Shown: piece by piece, positions 18,026 to 26,344 of the stretch
Layout of the letters: each line of letters starts with the position of its first letter
How positions within the stretch are numbered: the first letter of the stretch is position 1
From: Halomonas sp. M20
Lineage (GTDB): Bacteria > Pseudomonadota > Gammaproteobacteria > Pseudomonadales > Halomonadaceae
Reading direction: 5' to 3'
Assembly: GCF_020622265.1 (NCBI RefSeq)
Contig: NZ_JACNMQ010000003.1
Span: 186,001 to 250,000 of the forward strand
Length of the DNA: 64,000 nucleotides
Translations under genes and position numbers: made by a program
Notes under the pieces: model-generated
Told to the model about the DNA's origin: nothing
Database searches by the model: none
The model's input: the letters and a program-made list of their open reading frames with translations, nothing else

Positions 18026-18889
18026 TCACTCTATATTTTGAATCTGCTCCCGCATCTGCTCGATCAGCACCTTCAATTCCACCGCACAGCGGGTGCTTTC
18101 CGCCACCACGGATTTCGATGACAGCGTATTGGCTTCGCGGTTGAGTTCCTGCATCAAGAAGTCCAGGCGGCGGCCGACCGGACCTTTTTGCGTGAGCTGG
18201 CGCTCGACTTCGATGACGTGGGTCTCGAGGCGGTCGAGTTCTTCATCGACGTCCGCTTTCTGGGCGAGCAGGGCGATTTCGGCCTCAAGGCGCTGAGGGT
18301 CGAGGTCGGCCTTGAGCGTGGAGAGACGTTCAGTGAGCTGGGCGCGCTGGCGCTCAAGTATTGAAGGCAGCAATGCACGCACTTCCGCGATCTGACCACG
18401 CACGCCTTGCAGGCGCAGATGGATGAGTTCGGCCAGGTGTTCACCCTCTCGGGCACGACCGGCGATCAGGTCGGAAAGCGCTGCCTCGAACAGGGCATTG
18501 GCTTCCTGCTTGACCTCGTCCAGGTCGGCGCCCTGAACCTCGACCACACCGGGATGATCCAACAGTGCCAGAGCATCGGGAATCGGTGCATCGGGTACTT
18601 CGGCACGAACGTCTTGCAAGGCGCGGGCGAGTTCTGCCAGGCGCGCACGGTTGACGCTGAGCAACTCGCCGCTGGCGGCGGGCTCGAAGCGCAGGGTGCA
18701 TTCTACCTTGCCCCGGGCCAGGCGATTGCGCAGGGCGTCGCGAAAGATGGGTTCGAGATCGCGTAAAGAATCCGGTAGGCGAAAGTGCGGCTCCAGATAG
18801 CGCTGATTCACCGAGCGCAGTTCAAGTTGCAAACTGCCCCAGGCGGCTTCCCGGGTCTGACGGGTGAACGCGGTCATGCTGTGAGCCAT
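18026..18889 (-). CDS. yicC: YicC family endoribonuclease
   Basis: The 287-aa product has the same length as E. coli YicC. It starts MAHSMTAFTRQTREAAWGSL, the conserved N-terminus with the S-M-T-(A/G)-F/Y motif, and ends in a charged helical DUF1732 domain (GRRLDFLMQELNREANTLSS, then VELKVLIEQMREQIQNIE). YicC proteins are reported as endoribonucleases acting on small RNAs. ATG at 18889 follows AGGATACC; a longer frame to 18922 lacks a ribosome site. It is divergent from rph, the common arrangement in gammaproteobacteria, and marks the chromosome side of the island. Confidence 0.95.
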   Translation of the reverse strand: MAHSMTAFTRQTREAAWGSLQLELRSVNQRYLEPHFRLPDSLRDLEPIFRDALRNRLARGKVECTLRFEPAASGELLSVNRARLAELARALQDVRAEVPDAPIPDALALLDHPGVVEVQGADLDEVKQEANALFEAALSDLIAGRAREGEHLAELIHLRLQGVRGQIAEVRALLPSILERQRAQLTERLSTLKADLDPQRLEAEIALLAQKADVDEELDRLETHVIEVERQLTQKGPVGRRLDFLMQELNREANTLSSKSVVAESTRCAVELKVLIEQMREQIQNIE

Positions 18890-18996
18890 GAAGGTATCCT
18901 TGCGTCGATGTGAATAAAGCACCGAGTGTAACGGATTCGAACCGGGCTGAGGTGTAGAATGGCGCGACGCTTTTTAGTAAAACACCCAGAGGAATT

Positions 18997-19731
18997 ATGC
19001 ACGCAGCCAAACGACCCAGCGGACGCCAGCCCGATCAGACTCGCCACGTCACCTTGACCCGAGATTACACTCGCCATGCGGAGGGCTCGGTGCTGGTGGC
19101 CTTCGGCGATACCAAGGTGTTGTGCAATGCCAGCGTCGAAGCCGGCGTGCCGCGCTGGCTGCGCGGTAAAGGCCAGGGCTGGATCACCGCGGAATACGGC
19201 ATGTTGCCCCGGGCGACTCATACTCGGGGAGGCCGTGAGGCGAGTCGCGGCAAGCAGGGCGGTCGCACCCTGGAAATCCAGCGTTTGATCGGTCGTTCGC
19301 TCCGGGCGGCGGTGAATCTCAAGAAACTCGGCGAATACACCATCACCGTGGATTGCGATGTGATTCAGGCGGATGGCGGCACCCGTACGGCGTCGATTAC
19401 CGGCGGCTGCGTGGCGCTGATCGATGCCATTCGCTACTTGCAGCGGGAAAAACTGATCAAGGGTGACCCGTTCAAGGAGCTGGTCTGCTCGGTCTCGGTG
19501 GGCATGTTCCGGGGCACGCCGGTGGTGGATCTGGACTACCCGGAGGATAGTGGCGCTGAAACCGACATGAACGTGGTGATGACGGAAAGCGGCGGTTTGA
19601 TCGAAGTGCAGGGTACCGCCGAGACAAAGGCGTTTTCTCGCAAGGAGCTCAACACCATGCTTGATCTGGCGGAAAAGGCGGGCAATGAGCTGTTCGAGCA
19701 TCAGCGCGAGGCGCTGGGGTTGCGTAGCTGA
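18997..19731 (+). CDS. rph: Ribonuclease PH
   Basis: The 244-aa protein is a phosphorolytic 3'-5' exoribonuclease that trims tRNA 3' ends. It contains [40 protein letters not shown] (with the phosphate-binding arginine region) and [19 protein letters not shown], all typical of RNase PH. Length is normal. AGAGGAATT precedes the start. Divergent promoters for rph and yicC share the 107-nt gap; a TAGAAT -10-like element lies near 18955. A GC hairpin follows the gene. Confidence 0.96.
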   Translation: MHAAKRPSGRQPDQTRHVTLTRDYTRHAEGSVLVAFGDTKVLCNASVEAGVPRWLRGKGQGWITAEYGMLPRATHTRGGREASRGKQGGRTLEIQRLIGRSLRAAVNLKKLGEYTITVDCDVIQADGGTRTASITGGCVALIDAIRYLQREKLIKGDPFKELVCSVSVGMFRGTPVVDLDYPEDSGAETDMNVVMTESGGLIEVQGTAETKAFSRKELNTMLDLAEKAGNELFEHQREALGLRS

Positions 19732-19762
19732 TTTCGTCGGCTGGCCTTATTCCATACGAACG

Positions 19763-19792
19763 CAAGACGCCGGCTCGTAAGCCGGCGTCTTG
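19763..19792. terminator. GC hairpin between rph and the convergent Crc-like gene
   Basis: A 12-bp perfect stem (CAAGACGCCGGC / GCCGGCGTCTTG) with a 6-nt loop lies between two convergent gene ends. No T-run follows directly on either strand, so it is a probable but weak bidirectional terminator. Confidence 0.6.
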
Positions 19793-19816
19793 TCTGGGGT
19801 GACGAAAAAAGCGCAG

Positions 19817-20584
19817 TCAAAGTTCGAGATCGTACTCGATGATCAATGGTGCGAACTCGGAGAAGGTTGCTTCGTAATCGATCCAGGCATCTACCACGTG
19901 CTGGCGGAAGTTGGGTCCAACGATCTGGTAGTCGAGACGCCAGCCTTCCTGACGACCACGCGGCACCTCCTGATCGAGCTTGGGCCACCAAGTGTATTCT
20001 CCGGCATCGCGATTGATTTCGCGAAACGTATCGATGAAACCGGTAGGGCCGAATACCTGATCCATCCAGGCGCGCTCTTCCGGCTTGAAACCCGGGGTGG
20101 TCTGGTTGTCCGCCCAGTTAGCAAGGTCCAGGGTCTTGTGAGCGATATGCCAGGTGCCACAGATGATGTACTCGCGACGCTTGCGCGCCATCTTGCCCAG
20201 GTAGTCCTGATACTGAGCCATGAACGCCTGCTTGGCGGCGTAGTCGCTGCCGTCGGGCATCAGGAAACTGGCAATGCTGAAGCGATCGTAGTCGGCCTGC
20301 AGAAAGCGCGCCTCGACGTCGCACTGCTCGAAGCCCAGGCCGTACATGATGGCCTTGGGAATCTTGCGGCAATAGAGCCCGACACCAGAGAAGCCGTCCT
20401 GCTCCGCATCCAGGAAGTAGCCTTCGTACCCGGAGGGGTAGAGAATGCTGTCATCGAGTTCGAAGCTCTTGGCTTTCAAATTCTGCACGCAGACGACGTC
20501 GGCATCCTGCTCCTCTAGCCAGTCGAGAAAGCCTCGTTCGACTGCTTCGCGAATTCCATTGACGTTGATGCTGGCGATTTTCAT
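19817..20584 (-). CDS. Exonuclease III-family protein with degenerate active site (Crc-like)
   Basis: The 255-aa protein has the ExoIII fold (SINVNGIREAVERGFLDWLE at the start, WRLDYQIVGPN near the end) but has lost most catalytic residues. The metal glutamate of L-Q-E-T-K is Asn in VQNLKAKS, the G-D-x-N motif reads GTWHI, and the S-D-H-A-P motif reads SEFAP without the catalytic histidine. Pseudomonas Crc, the Hfq-partner catabolite repression protein, is exactly such an inactive ExoIII homologue and sits beside pyrE, as here. I infer a Crc-like regulatory role rather than AP-endonuclease activity. It will often be labelled xth. It is divergent from pyrE. Confidence 0.85.
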   Translation of the reverse strand: MKIASINVNGIREAVERGFLDWLEEQDADVVCVQNLKAKSFELDDSILYPSGYEGYFLDAEQDGFSGVGLYCRKIPKAIMYGLGFEQCDVEARFLQADYDRFSIASFLMPDGSDYAAKQAFMAQYQDYLGKMARKRREYIICGTWHIAHKTLDLANWADNQTTPGFKPEERAWMDQVFGPTGFIDTFREINRDAGEYTWWPKLDQEVPRGRQEGWRLDYQIVGPNFRQHVVDAWIDYEATFSEFAPLIIEYDLEL

Positions 20585-20675
20585 ACATAGTCCCTTTTCC
20601 GTCGCGTGTGTATCATACCCGAGCTTTAGACATTTAGGTAAATAGCGCTAACCAATCTTCGTAACAGGAAAGCTC

Positions 20676-21353
20676 GTGAGCGGTCATATGCAAGCGTATC
20701 AACGAGAGTTCATCGCCTTTGCCATTGCCCAGGGCGCACTCAAGTTCGGTGAGTTCACCCTTAAGTCCGGTCGTGTCAGTCCTTACTTCTTCAATGCGGG
20801 GCTTTTCCGCACCGGCGAAGCCCTGGCAAAGCTAGGGCGCTTTTACGCCCAGGCGATCATCGATAGTGACCTCGAGGCGGACGTATTGTTCGGCCCTGCT
20901 TACAAAGGTATCTCCCTGGCCTCAACGACGGCGATTGCCTTGGCAGATCGACACGGTCGCGATCTGCCCTTCGCCTTCAACCGCAAGGAAGCCAAGGATC
21001 ATGGCGAAGGCGGCAACATCATCGGCGCCGAACTCAAGGGGCGTGTTCTGATCATAGACGATGTGATCACTGCCGGAACGGCCATCGGCGAAGTCATGCA
21101 ATTGATTGATGCTGCCGGCGCACAGGCCGCCGGGGTGGTCATCGCGCTGGATCGTCAAGAGCGCGGCCCAGATAATGAGCGGTACAGTGCCATTCAGAAT
21201 GTTGAGGTGCGTTATGATATGCTAGTTAATAGTATCGTCAATCTCGATCAGGTGCTGGAATACCTCGAAGAGCATGCTGGTGATGTACTTGTCGGACATG
21301 CCGATGCGATTCGCGCCTATCGTCGCGAATATGGTGTTACGCAAGTTGACTGA
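20676..21353 (+). CDS. pyrE: Orotate phosphoribosyltransferase
   Basis: This enzyme makes OMP from orotate and PRPP in pyrimidine synthesis. It is 225 aa from GTG 20676 (AGGAA 5 nt upstream), or 221 aa from ATG 20688, which gives the more family-like start [13 protein letters not shown]. Conserved blocks: [39 protein letters not shown], and the PRPP loop [14 protein letters not shown]. It is divergent from the Crc-like gene. Confidence 0.96.
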   Translation: MSGHMQAYQREFIAFAIAQGALKFGEFTLKSGRVSPYFFNAGLFRTGEALAKLGRFYAQAIIDSDLEADVLFGPAYKGISLASTTAIALADRHGRDLPFAFNRKEAKDHGEGGNIIGAELKGRVLIIDDVITAGTAIGEVMQLIDAAGAQAAGVVIALDRQERGPDNERYSAIQNVEVRYDMLVNSIVNLDQVLEYLEEHAGDVLVGHADAIRAYRREYGVTQVD

Positions 21354-21427
21354 AGGATCAGCAACGCCGTTTCTTGCCCCGGATGGCTGGGGCAGCCTGT
21401 TACCCAATCGTGAGGGGGGATTTTGTC

Positions 21428-21982
21428 ATGTTCAAACCATTCGCTTGTGCACTAGCCTCTGGTGCTATCCTGCTAACCAGCCAATCAGCATCGGCGGTCA
21501 GCCTCTCTGCGAACGTCAACGATAATGCTTTTGGGGTTGAAGCAAGTCAGACGATTCTGCCGACCGTTCGAGCCGGCGTCGGCTATTTCACCTCCGACGA
21601 TAGTGGTCATCATCTCGATGCCTATAGTGCGTCGTTGATGTTTACCCCCTATCTGCCGGTGGTGGATCTTTCCGTGGGCGCCCGCTATCAGTACCAGGAT
21701 TCCTATTATGGCGATGGTGGCGGACTGGGATTGGGTGGATCGGCCTTTGTGCCTACCCCGATTCCGTTGACGTCGGTAGGGGCCTACGGCTTCTATACGC
21801 CGAAGGTGTTCAGTCATGGCGATGTGGACAAGACCTATGAATACGGCGCTCAAGCGCGGGTCGAACTCTTCGCCCGGACCTATGCTTACGCTGGCTATCG
21901 CTACTATCGCACCGACTTCGACGATGCGGGTAACAAGACCCTCGATAGTGGCCCGTTGCTCGGTCTCAGCGTCGGATTCTGA
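21428..21982 (+). CDS. YfaZ-family outer membrane protein
   Basis: The 184-aa precursor has a signal peptide (FKPFACALASGAILLTSQSA, cleavage after A-S-A near residue 23). The rest is made of alternating amphipathic strands ending in Phe (GPLLGLSVGF), as in YfaZ-type beta-barrels. It is rich in Tyr, Gly and Asp. ATG at 21428 follows GAGGGGGG; the frame is open further upstream without a ribosome site. Specific cargo is unknown. Confidence 0.8.
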   Translation: MFKPFACALASGAILLTSQSASAVSLSANVNDNAFGVEASQTILPTVRAGVGYFTSDDSGHHLDAYSASLMFTPYLPVVDLSVGARYQYQDSYYGDGGGLGLGGSAFVPTPIPLTSVGAYGFYTPKVFSHGDVDKTYEYGAQARVELFARTYAYAGYRYYRTDFDDAGNKTLDSGPLLGLSVGF

Positions 21983-22051
21983 TTCGTGCCGCAGCACTCT
22001 CTTGTCCATTTGCCGGCGCTCTGAAGAGCGCCGGTCTCATCTGGCACCCCG

Positions 22052-22525
22052 ATGCTCGATATCGTACTCTTTGAGCCTGAAATCCCGCCCAATACGGGTA
22101 ATCTGATCCGCTTGTGTGCCAATACCGGCTTCCGCCTGCATTTGATCGAACCGCTCGGTTTCGCCCTTGATGATAAGCGTCTGCGTCGTGCCGGGCTGGA
22201 CTATCACGAATGGGCGCGGGTTCGGGTGCACGAGGGCTGGTCGGCCTTTCTAGGAGAGATCGCCCCGACTCGGGTTTTCGCCGTGTCTACTCGCGGGCGC
22301 ACCGGTTATCATGAGCCGGTCTATCGATCTGGTGATGCCCTTGTGTTCGGTCCGGAGACCCGGGGTCTACCGCAGGCCATACTCGATGCGCTACCGCCGG
22401 AGCAGCGTCTTCGCATCCCTATGCTGCCGGATAGCCGTAGCCTGAATCTGTCCAATGCCTGCGCGGTGATCGTGTTCGAGGCCTGGCGCCAGCTGGGTTT
22501 CGTCGGTGCGGTTGACCCTGAGTAA
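22052..22525 (+). CDS. trmL: tRNA (cytidine/uridine-34 2'-O)-methyltransferase TrmL
   Basis: The 157-aa protein is a SPOUT methyltransferase that 2'-O-methylates the wobble base of tRNA-Leu isoacceptors. Start [20 protein letters not shown] and end [20 protein letters not shown] are the diagnostic substrate and knot motifs; [13 protein letters not shown] is also conserved. Length equals E. coli TrmL. The stop is 4 nt before the rep start. Confidence 0.95.
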   Translation: MLDIVLFEPEIPPNTGNLIRLCANTGFRLHLIEPLGFALDDKRLRRAGLDYHEWARVRVHEGWSAFLGEIAPTRVFAVSTRGRTGYHEPVYRSGDALVFGPETRGLPQAILDALPPEQRLRIPMLPDSRSLNLSNACAVIVFEAWRQLGFVGAVDPE

Positions 22526-22529
22526 TACC

Positions 22530-24560
22530 ATGTCCATCAAGCAACGCCTTGCCAAGCTCAATCCGCGCCAGCAGGAAGCCGTGCGCTATATCGATGGCCC
22601 CTGCCTGGTGCTGGCCGGTGCTGGTTCCGGCAAGACCAGCGTGATCACCACCAAGATTGCTTACCTGGTCCAGGAGTGCGGCATGAGCGCGCGCAAGATC
22701 GCGGCGGTGACCTTCACCAACAAGGCTGCTCGAGAGATGAAGGAGCGGGTGGGGCAGTTGCTCCAGGGCCGGGAGGGCCATGGCCTGACGGTCTCGACCT
22801 TCCATACCCTGGGGCTGAACATCATTCGCAGCGAACTCAAGACCCTGGGCTACAAGCCCGGTTTCTCGTTGTTCGACCCGGAGGACGCCAAGGCGCTGCT
22901 GCGGGATCTGATGAACAAGGATGCTCAGGTCGACGCGGATCAGATCAACCGGGTGCAGAGCCAGATCTCCACCTGGAAGAACGATCTGGTGCTGCCAGGG
23001 CAGGCGTTGTCTCATGCCGCGGATGAGGATGAGCAGTATGCCGCGCGGCTTTATGAGGCTTACAACCGCCATCTAAAGGCCTATAACGCCGTCGATTTCG
23101 ACGATCTGATCCTGCTGCCGGTAGTGCTTCTGCAGAGCGATTCCGAGGCATTGGCGCGCTGGCAGCGCAAGATTCACTACATGTTGGTGGATGAGTATCA
23201 AGACACTAACGTTAGCCAGTATCTGCTGGTCAAGCTTCTGATGCAGGAGCGGGCCACCTTCACCGTGGTTGGCGACGACGATCAGTCGATCTATGCCTGG
23301 CGCGGTGCGCGCCCGGAAAATCTGGTCACCTTGGGCGAAGATTTTACACGCTTGCGGGTCATTAAACTGGAGCAGAACTATCGCTCCACCGGTGTGATCC
23401 TGCGCGCTGCTAATACCCTCATTGCCAACAACCCCCACGTGTACGAGAAGACCCTGTGGTCGGACATGGGGCCGGGGGACCCGATTCGCATCGTCGTCAA
23501 TCGCCACGAAGACGCCGAGGCGGAGCGGGTGGCCAGCGAAATTCTCACCCGGCGCATCAAGGAATCCTCGGAGTGGCGCGACTTCGCCGTGCTTTATCGG
23601 GGTAATTTTCAGGCGCGGCTGCTCGAACTCAAGCTGCAGCATTACCAGATCCCCTACAAGCTATCCGGTGGCACTTCGTTCTTCTCCCGTAACGAGATCA
23701 AGGATGCCATGGCGTATCTGCGGCTGTTGATCAATCCCGGCGACGACAACGCCTTTCTGCGTATCGTCAACGTGCCGCGCCGGGAGATCGGCCCTGGCAC
23801 TCTGGAGAAACTCGCCAACTATGCCACCGAACGAGATGGTTCGCTGTTTGCCGCCTGTCATGAGCTGGGGCTGGAGCAGGTTCTATCGACCCGGGCGGTG
23901 GAGCGGCTAGGGCGTTTCGTGCATTTCATCGACGGGGTGCGCAAGCGCATGGACCAGGGGGACGCCGTTGCCGCGATCCGCGAAATGATGCGGGACATGG
24001 ACTACGAGGCCTGGCTATATCAGAACGCCAGTGCGCCCACCATCGCCGAGCGACGTATGGCCAACGTCTGGATTCTGATCGATCAGCTCGAGAAGTCCAT
24101 GGAACGGGAAGAAGGGGAAGAGACCGACGACGTCGAATCGGCGATCTCGCGGCTGGTGCTGCGCGACATTCTCGAGCAACAGGCCGAAGAGGACGACTCC
24201 GATCGGGTGCAGCTACTGACCATGCACGCCTCGAAAGGCTTGGAGTTTCCCCACGTCTATCTCATGGGACTGGAAGAAGATCTACTGCCGCACCGTAATT
24301 CCATCGAGGCCGATACGGTGGAAGAGGAGCGCCGTCTGGCTTACGTGGGAATCACTCGCGCCCGACGTACCCTGACCCTGACCCTGGCGAGGCAACGCAA
24401 GGCCTATGGCGAGCTGATGGATTGTGCACCGAGTCGTTTTCTCGAGGAGCTACCGGCGGAAGATCTGGAGTGGGAAGGGCGTGCGGACAAGGAAGATCCC
24501 ACCAAGAAGCAGGCCCGAGGGAAAGACGCCATCGCTGGGCTGCGTTCCTTATTGGGATAG
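22530..24560 (+). CDS. rep: ATP-dependent DNA helicase Rep
   Basis: The 676-aa SF1A 3'-5' helicase helps replication forks past obstacles. Motifs in order: LNPRQQEAVRYIDGPCLVLA then GAGSGKTSVI (Walker A), VTFTNKAAREMKERV, VDEYQDTN (motif II), GDDDQSIYAWRGA (motif III), LEQNYRST (IV), LTMHASKGLEF (V) and YVGITRARRTLTLT (VI). Length and the start MSIKQRLAKLNPRQQEAV fit Rep rather than UvrD. ATG 22530 lies right after trmL. Confidence 0.95.
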   Translation: MSIKQRLAKLNPRQQEAVRYIDGPCLVLAGAGSGKTSVITTKIAYLVQECGMSARKIAAVTFTNKAAREMKERVGQLLQGREGHGLTVSTFHTLGLNIIRSELKTLGYKPGFSLFDPEDAKALLRDLMNKDAQVDADQINRVQSQISTWKNDLVLPGQALSHAADEDEQYAARLYEAYNRHLKAYNAVDFDDLILLPVVLLQSDSEALARWQRKIHYMLVDEYQDTNVSQYLLVKLLMQERATFTVVGDDDQSIYAWRGARPENLVTLGEDFTRLRVIKLEQNYRSTGVILRAANTLIANNPHVYEKTLWSDMGPGDPIRIVVNRHEDAEAERVASEILTRRIKESSEWRDFAVLYRGNFQARLLELKLQHYQIPYKLSGGTSFFSRNEIKDAMAYLRLLINPGDDNAFLRIVNVPRREIGPGTLEKLANYATERDGSLFAACHELGLEQVLSTRAVERLGRFVHFIDGVRKRMDQGDAVAAIREMMRDMDYEAWLYQNASAPTIAERRMANVWILIDQLEKSMEREEGEETDDVESAISRLVLRDILEQQAEEDDSDRVQLLTMHASKGLEFPHVYLMGLEEDLLPHRNSIEADTVEEERRLAYVGITRARRTLTLTLARQRKAYGELMDCAPSRFLEELPAEDLEWEGRADKEDPTKKQARGKDAIAGLRSLLG

Positions 24561-24657
24561 TCGGTCGATTCGGATAGCGAGTTGTTGATGACATACACGC
24601 CTCGGAAACCATTGCTGGTCTCCAGGGCGTGTTCCGATTGTCGCTAAGAGTGCGGAA

Positions 24658-25545
24658 TTACGGCGTCTGCTGGCTGTAATACTCGGCGATATCGACGATG
24701 TCTTCATCGGAAAGTCCTGACGCCATCGGCGTCATGACCGAGGACATGCCACCTTCACGCTCGCCGGCGCGATAGGCTTTCAAGGAGTTTTCCAGATAGG
24801 TGGCGTTTTGCCCGGCAAGGTTGGGATACATGGGTGTGGTGCCCTTGCCATCCTGACCGTGACAGGTCGAGCAGACGCCGATCTTGCTGGCGCCGGACAG
24901 ATCGGAGCCGCCTGCATCGCCAGCAGCGGCTGTCTCGGTCGCGCCACCTTGTTCATTATCCGCGTTCGATTCGGCATCGGTTTCGTTCTGAGCCATGGCC
25001 TGCTGGCCTTCTTCTGCGCCTGTATCGCTATCGCCCTCGGCCGCTTGTTCGCCACCGTCTTCGGGGGCAGCGGCACCGCCACCCTCCTGGGCAGGAACCT
25101 CCATGACCGGCTCGACCATGTAAGCCGTGACGGCGTACATTTCGTCATCGGAAAGACTCGGGTTACCGCCTCGGGCCGGCATGGCGTTGAAGCCCTCGGT
25201 CGAGTGAGTCAGCAGGGTATCGAAGCCCTTGGATACACGATCTGACCAGTCGGCCTCTTCACCGCGAATCGGTGCACCAGCGGCGCCGGTATCGTGGCAG
25301 GCCATGCAGACGCTGTTATAGATCTCTTCGCCGGACTTGCCACCATCGCCGCCACTGTCAGCAACGGCTGCTGCCGGTGCTGCACCAGCACCGCCGCAAT
25401 CATCACCCTGCATGCATAGCTCACCTACCGGCTTGAGTCGCTCTGCAATGGCTTCCTTTGACATGGTGTCATCCTGGGCTGAAGCTATACCGGCAGCCAA
25501 GCCGAGGATGGCCAAAGCCCCCATGATCGTTTTTTTGAATTTCAC
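24658..25545 (-). CDS. Secreted dihaem cytochrome c with long acidic linker
   Basis: The 295-aa precursor has a signal peptide (VKFKKTIMGALAILGLAAGI, cleavage near A-S-A), a first cytochrome c5-like domain with CMACH, a ~60-residue Glu/Ala/Gly-rich acidic linker (~155-215) and a second class I domain with CSTCH. Distal methionine candidates are in FNAMPARGGNP and MSSVMTPMASGL. It is probably a periplasmic electron carrier to a terminal oxidase. GTG at 25545 was chosen after GAGAGGTG; GTG at 25554 is possible. An extra Cys pair (ELCMQGDDC) precedes the first haem domain. Confidence 0.88.
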   Translation of the reverse strand: MKFKKTIMGALAILGLAAGIASAQDDTMSKEAIAERLKPVGELCMQGDDCGGAGAAPAAAVADSGGDGGKSGEEIYNSVCMACHDTGAAGAPIRGEEADWSDRVSKGFDTLLTHSTEGFNAMPARGGNPSLSDDEMYAVTAYMVEPVMEVPAQEGGGAAAPEDGGEQAAEGDSDTGAEEGQQAMAQNETDAESNADNEQGGATETAAAGDAGGSDLSGASKIGVCSTCHGQDGKGTTPMYPNLAGQNATYLENSLKAYRAGEREGGMSSVMTPMASGLSDEDIVDIAEYYSQQTP

Positions 25546-25753
25546 TCTTACCACCTCTCACGGTCTTGTCAGTAAATCGGCTCGGCGCCAAGGTCGTCAG
25601 TATAGCGATAACCGGAGGGGCAGGAAAATTCGCCGCGCCGCGCCGTGGTCAATGAAGCGCCAGGTCATATTGGCAAGTGCCCGTAACGGCTGGACAGCAA
25701 GCGGGTGGGCGGGTAGGATACTGCGCGTCGGCTGCGCGCTCATGTCGCAGTTT

Positions 25754-25830
25754 CCGCCCTTAGCTCAGCTGGATAGAGCGTTGCCCTCCGGAGGCAAAGG
25801 TCATAGGTTCGAATCCTATAGGGCGGGCCA
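25754..25830 (+). tRNA. tRNA-Arg (anticodon CCG)
   Basis: A 77-nt cloverleaf with 7-bp acceptor stem CCGCCCT/AGGGCGG, D-arm GCTC...GAGC, anticodon stem TTGCC/GGCAA with loop CTCCGGA (anticodon CCG), T-arm around GGTTCGAATCC and an encoded CCA end. It reads the CGG arginine codon. Confidence 0.96.
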
Positions 25831-25842
25831 AAAAGAATAGTC

Positions 25843-25884
25843 AAAACCGCCGCTTACGGGTCATGCCAAGCGGCGGTTTTTTTT
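25843..25884. terminator. Bidirectional rho-independent terminator after tRNA-Arg
   Basis: A 13-bp stem (AAAACCGCCGCTT / AAGCGGCGGTTTT) with a ~12-nt loop is followed by a run of T on the plus strand and preceded by A on the left. It can end both the tRNA transcript and the leftward 47-aa gene. Confidence 0.85.
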
Positions 25885-25924
25885 GGCGCTAAAAACGTGC
25901 AGGAGCGTACCGCGTGAAACACTC

Positions 25925-26068
25925 TCACCTCCGGTTAGGGTCGTTGTTAGGTCCTTTGTTACGGTTCTGATACTTGTTCCAGGCCTGCCTTGCATGATGC
26001 TTTGCTTTTGCCCGGTTCGCGGGTTTTCTGAGCCAGTTGGCCACTGCAGCAAAGATATAGCGTCTCAT
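25925..26068 (-). CDS. Small basic protein (47 aa), uncharacterised
   Basis: The ATG at 26068 is preceded by GGAGAG with 6-nt spacing. The product begins MRRYIFAAVANWLRKPANRA and continues with KAKHHARQAWNKYQNR before a Lys/Asn/Pro-rich tail: an amphipathic helix with strong positive charge. It ends 40 nt before a bidirectional terminator, which supports a real transcript. An overlapping 63-aa frame on the same strand (25861-26052) has poorer composition and no ribosome site. Function unknown; a nucleic-acid- or membrane-surface-binding peptide is possible. Confidence 0.6.
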   Translation of the reverse strand: MRRYIFAAVANWLRKPANRAKAKHHARQAWNKYQNRNKGPNNDPNRR

Positions 26069-26344
26069 GGTCATCTCTCCGTTGATGTTTGTCCGTCACC
26101 TCTCACTATGTGGGTGACATCATCCCGTGAGTCAAGGGTTCGCTGCCGCCGGAGGCAAAAATAATGGCGAAGGGTCAAAATGCCCTGGTGTGCTGTGGAT
26201 ATGACGTCAATGCCCTTGGATCAGTAAAGCGTGATGCTCAGGATAGCTGATACGCCTCCCGTATCCTTAAGGAAAATTCATTGCTGCCGATACTCATCGC
26301 AAAGGTGGCGACACCGCAGTAAATGAATTCGTGAGGTAACCGGG

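Noticed and set aside
25861-26052. A 63-codon minus-strand frame near the tRNA
   Set aside because: It lacks a ribosome site and covers the terminator; the overlapping 47-codon frame with GGAGAG is better supported.
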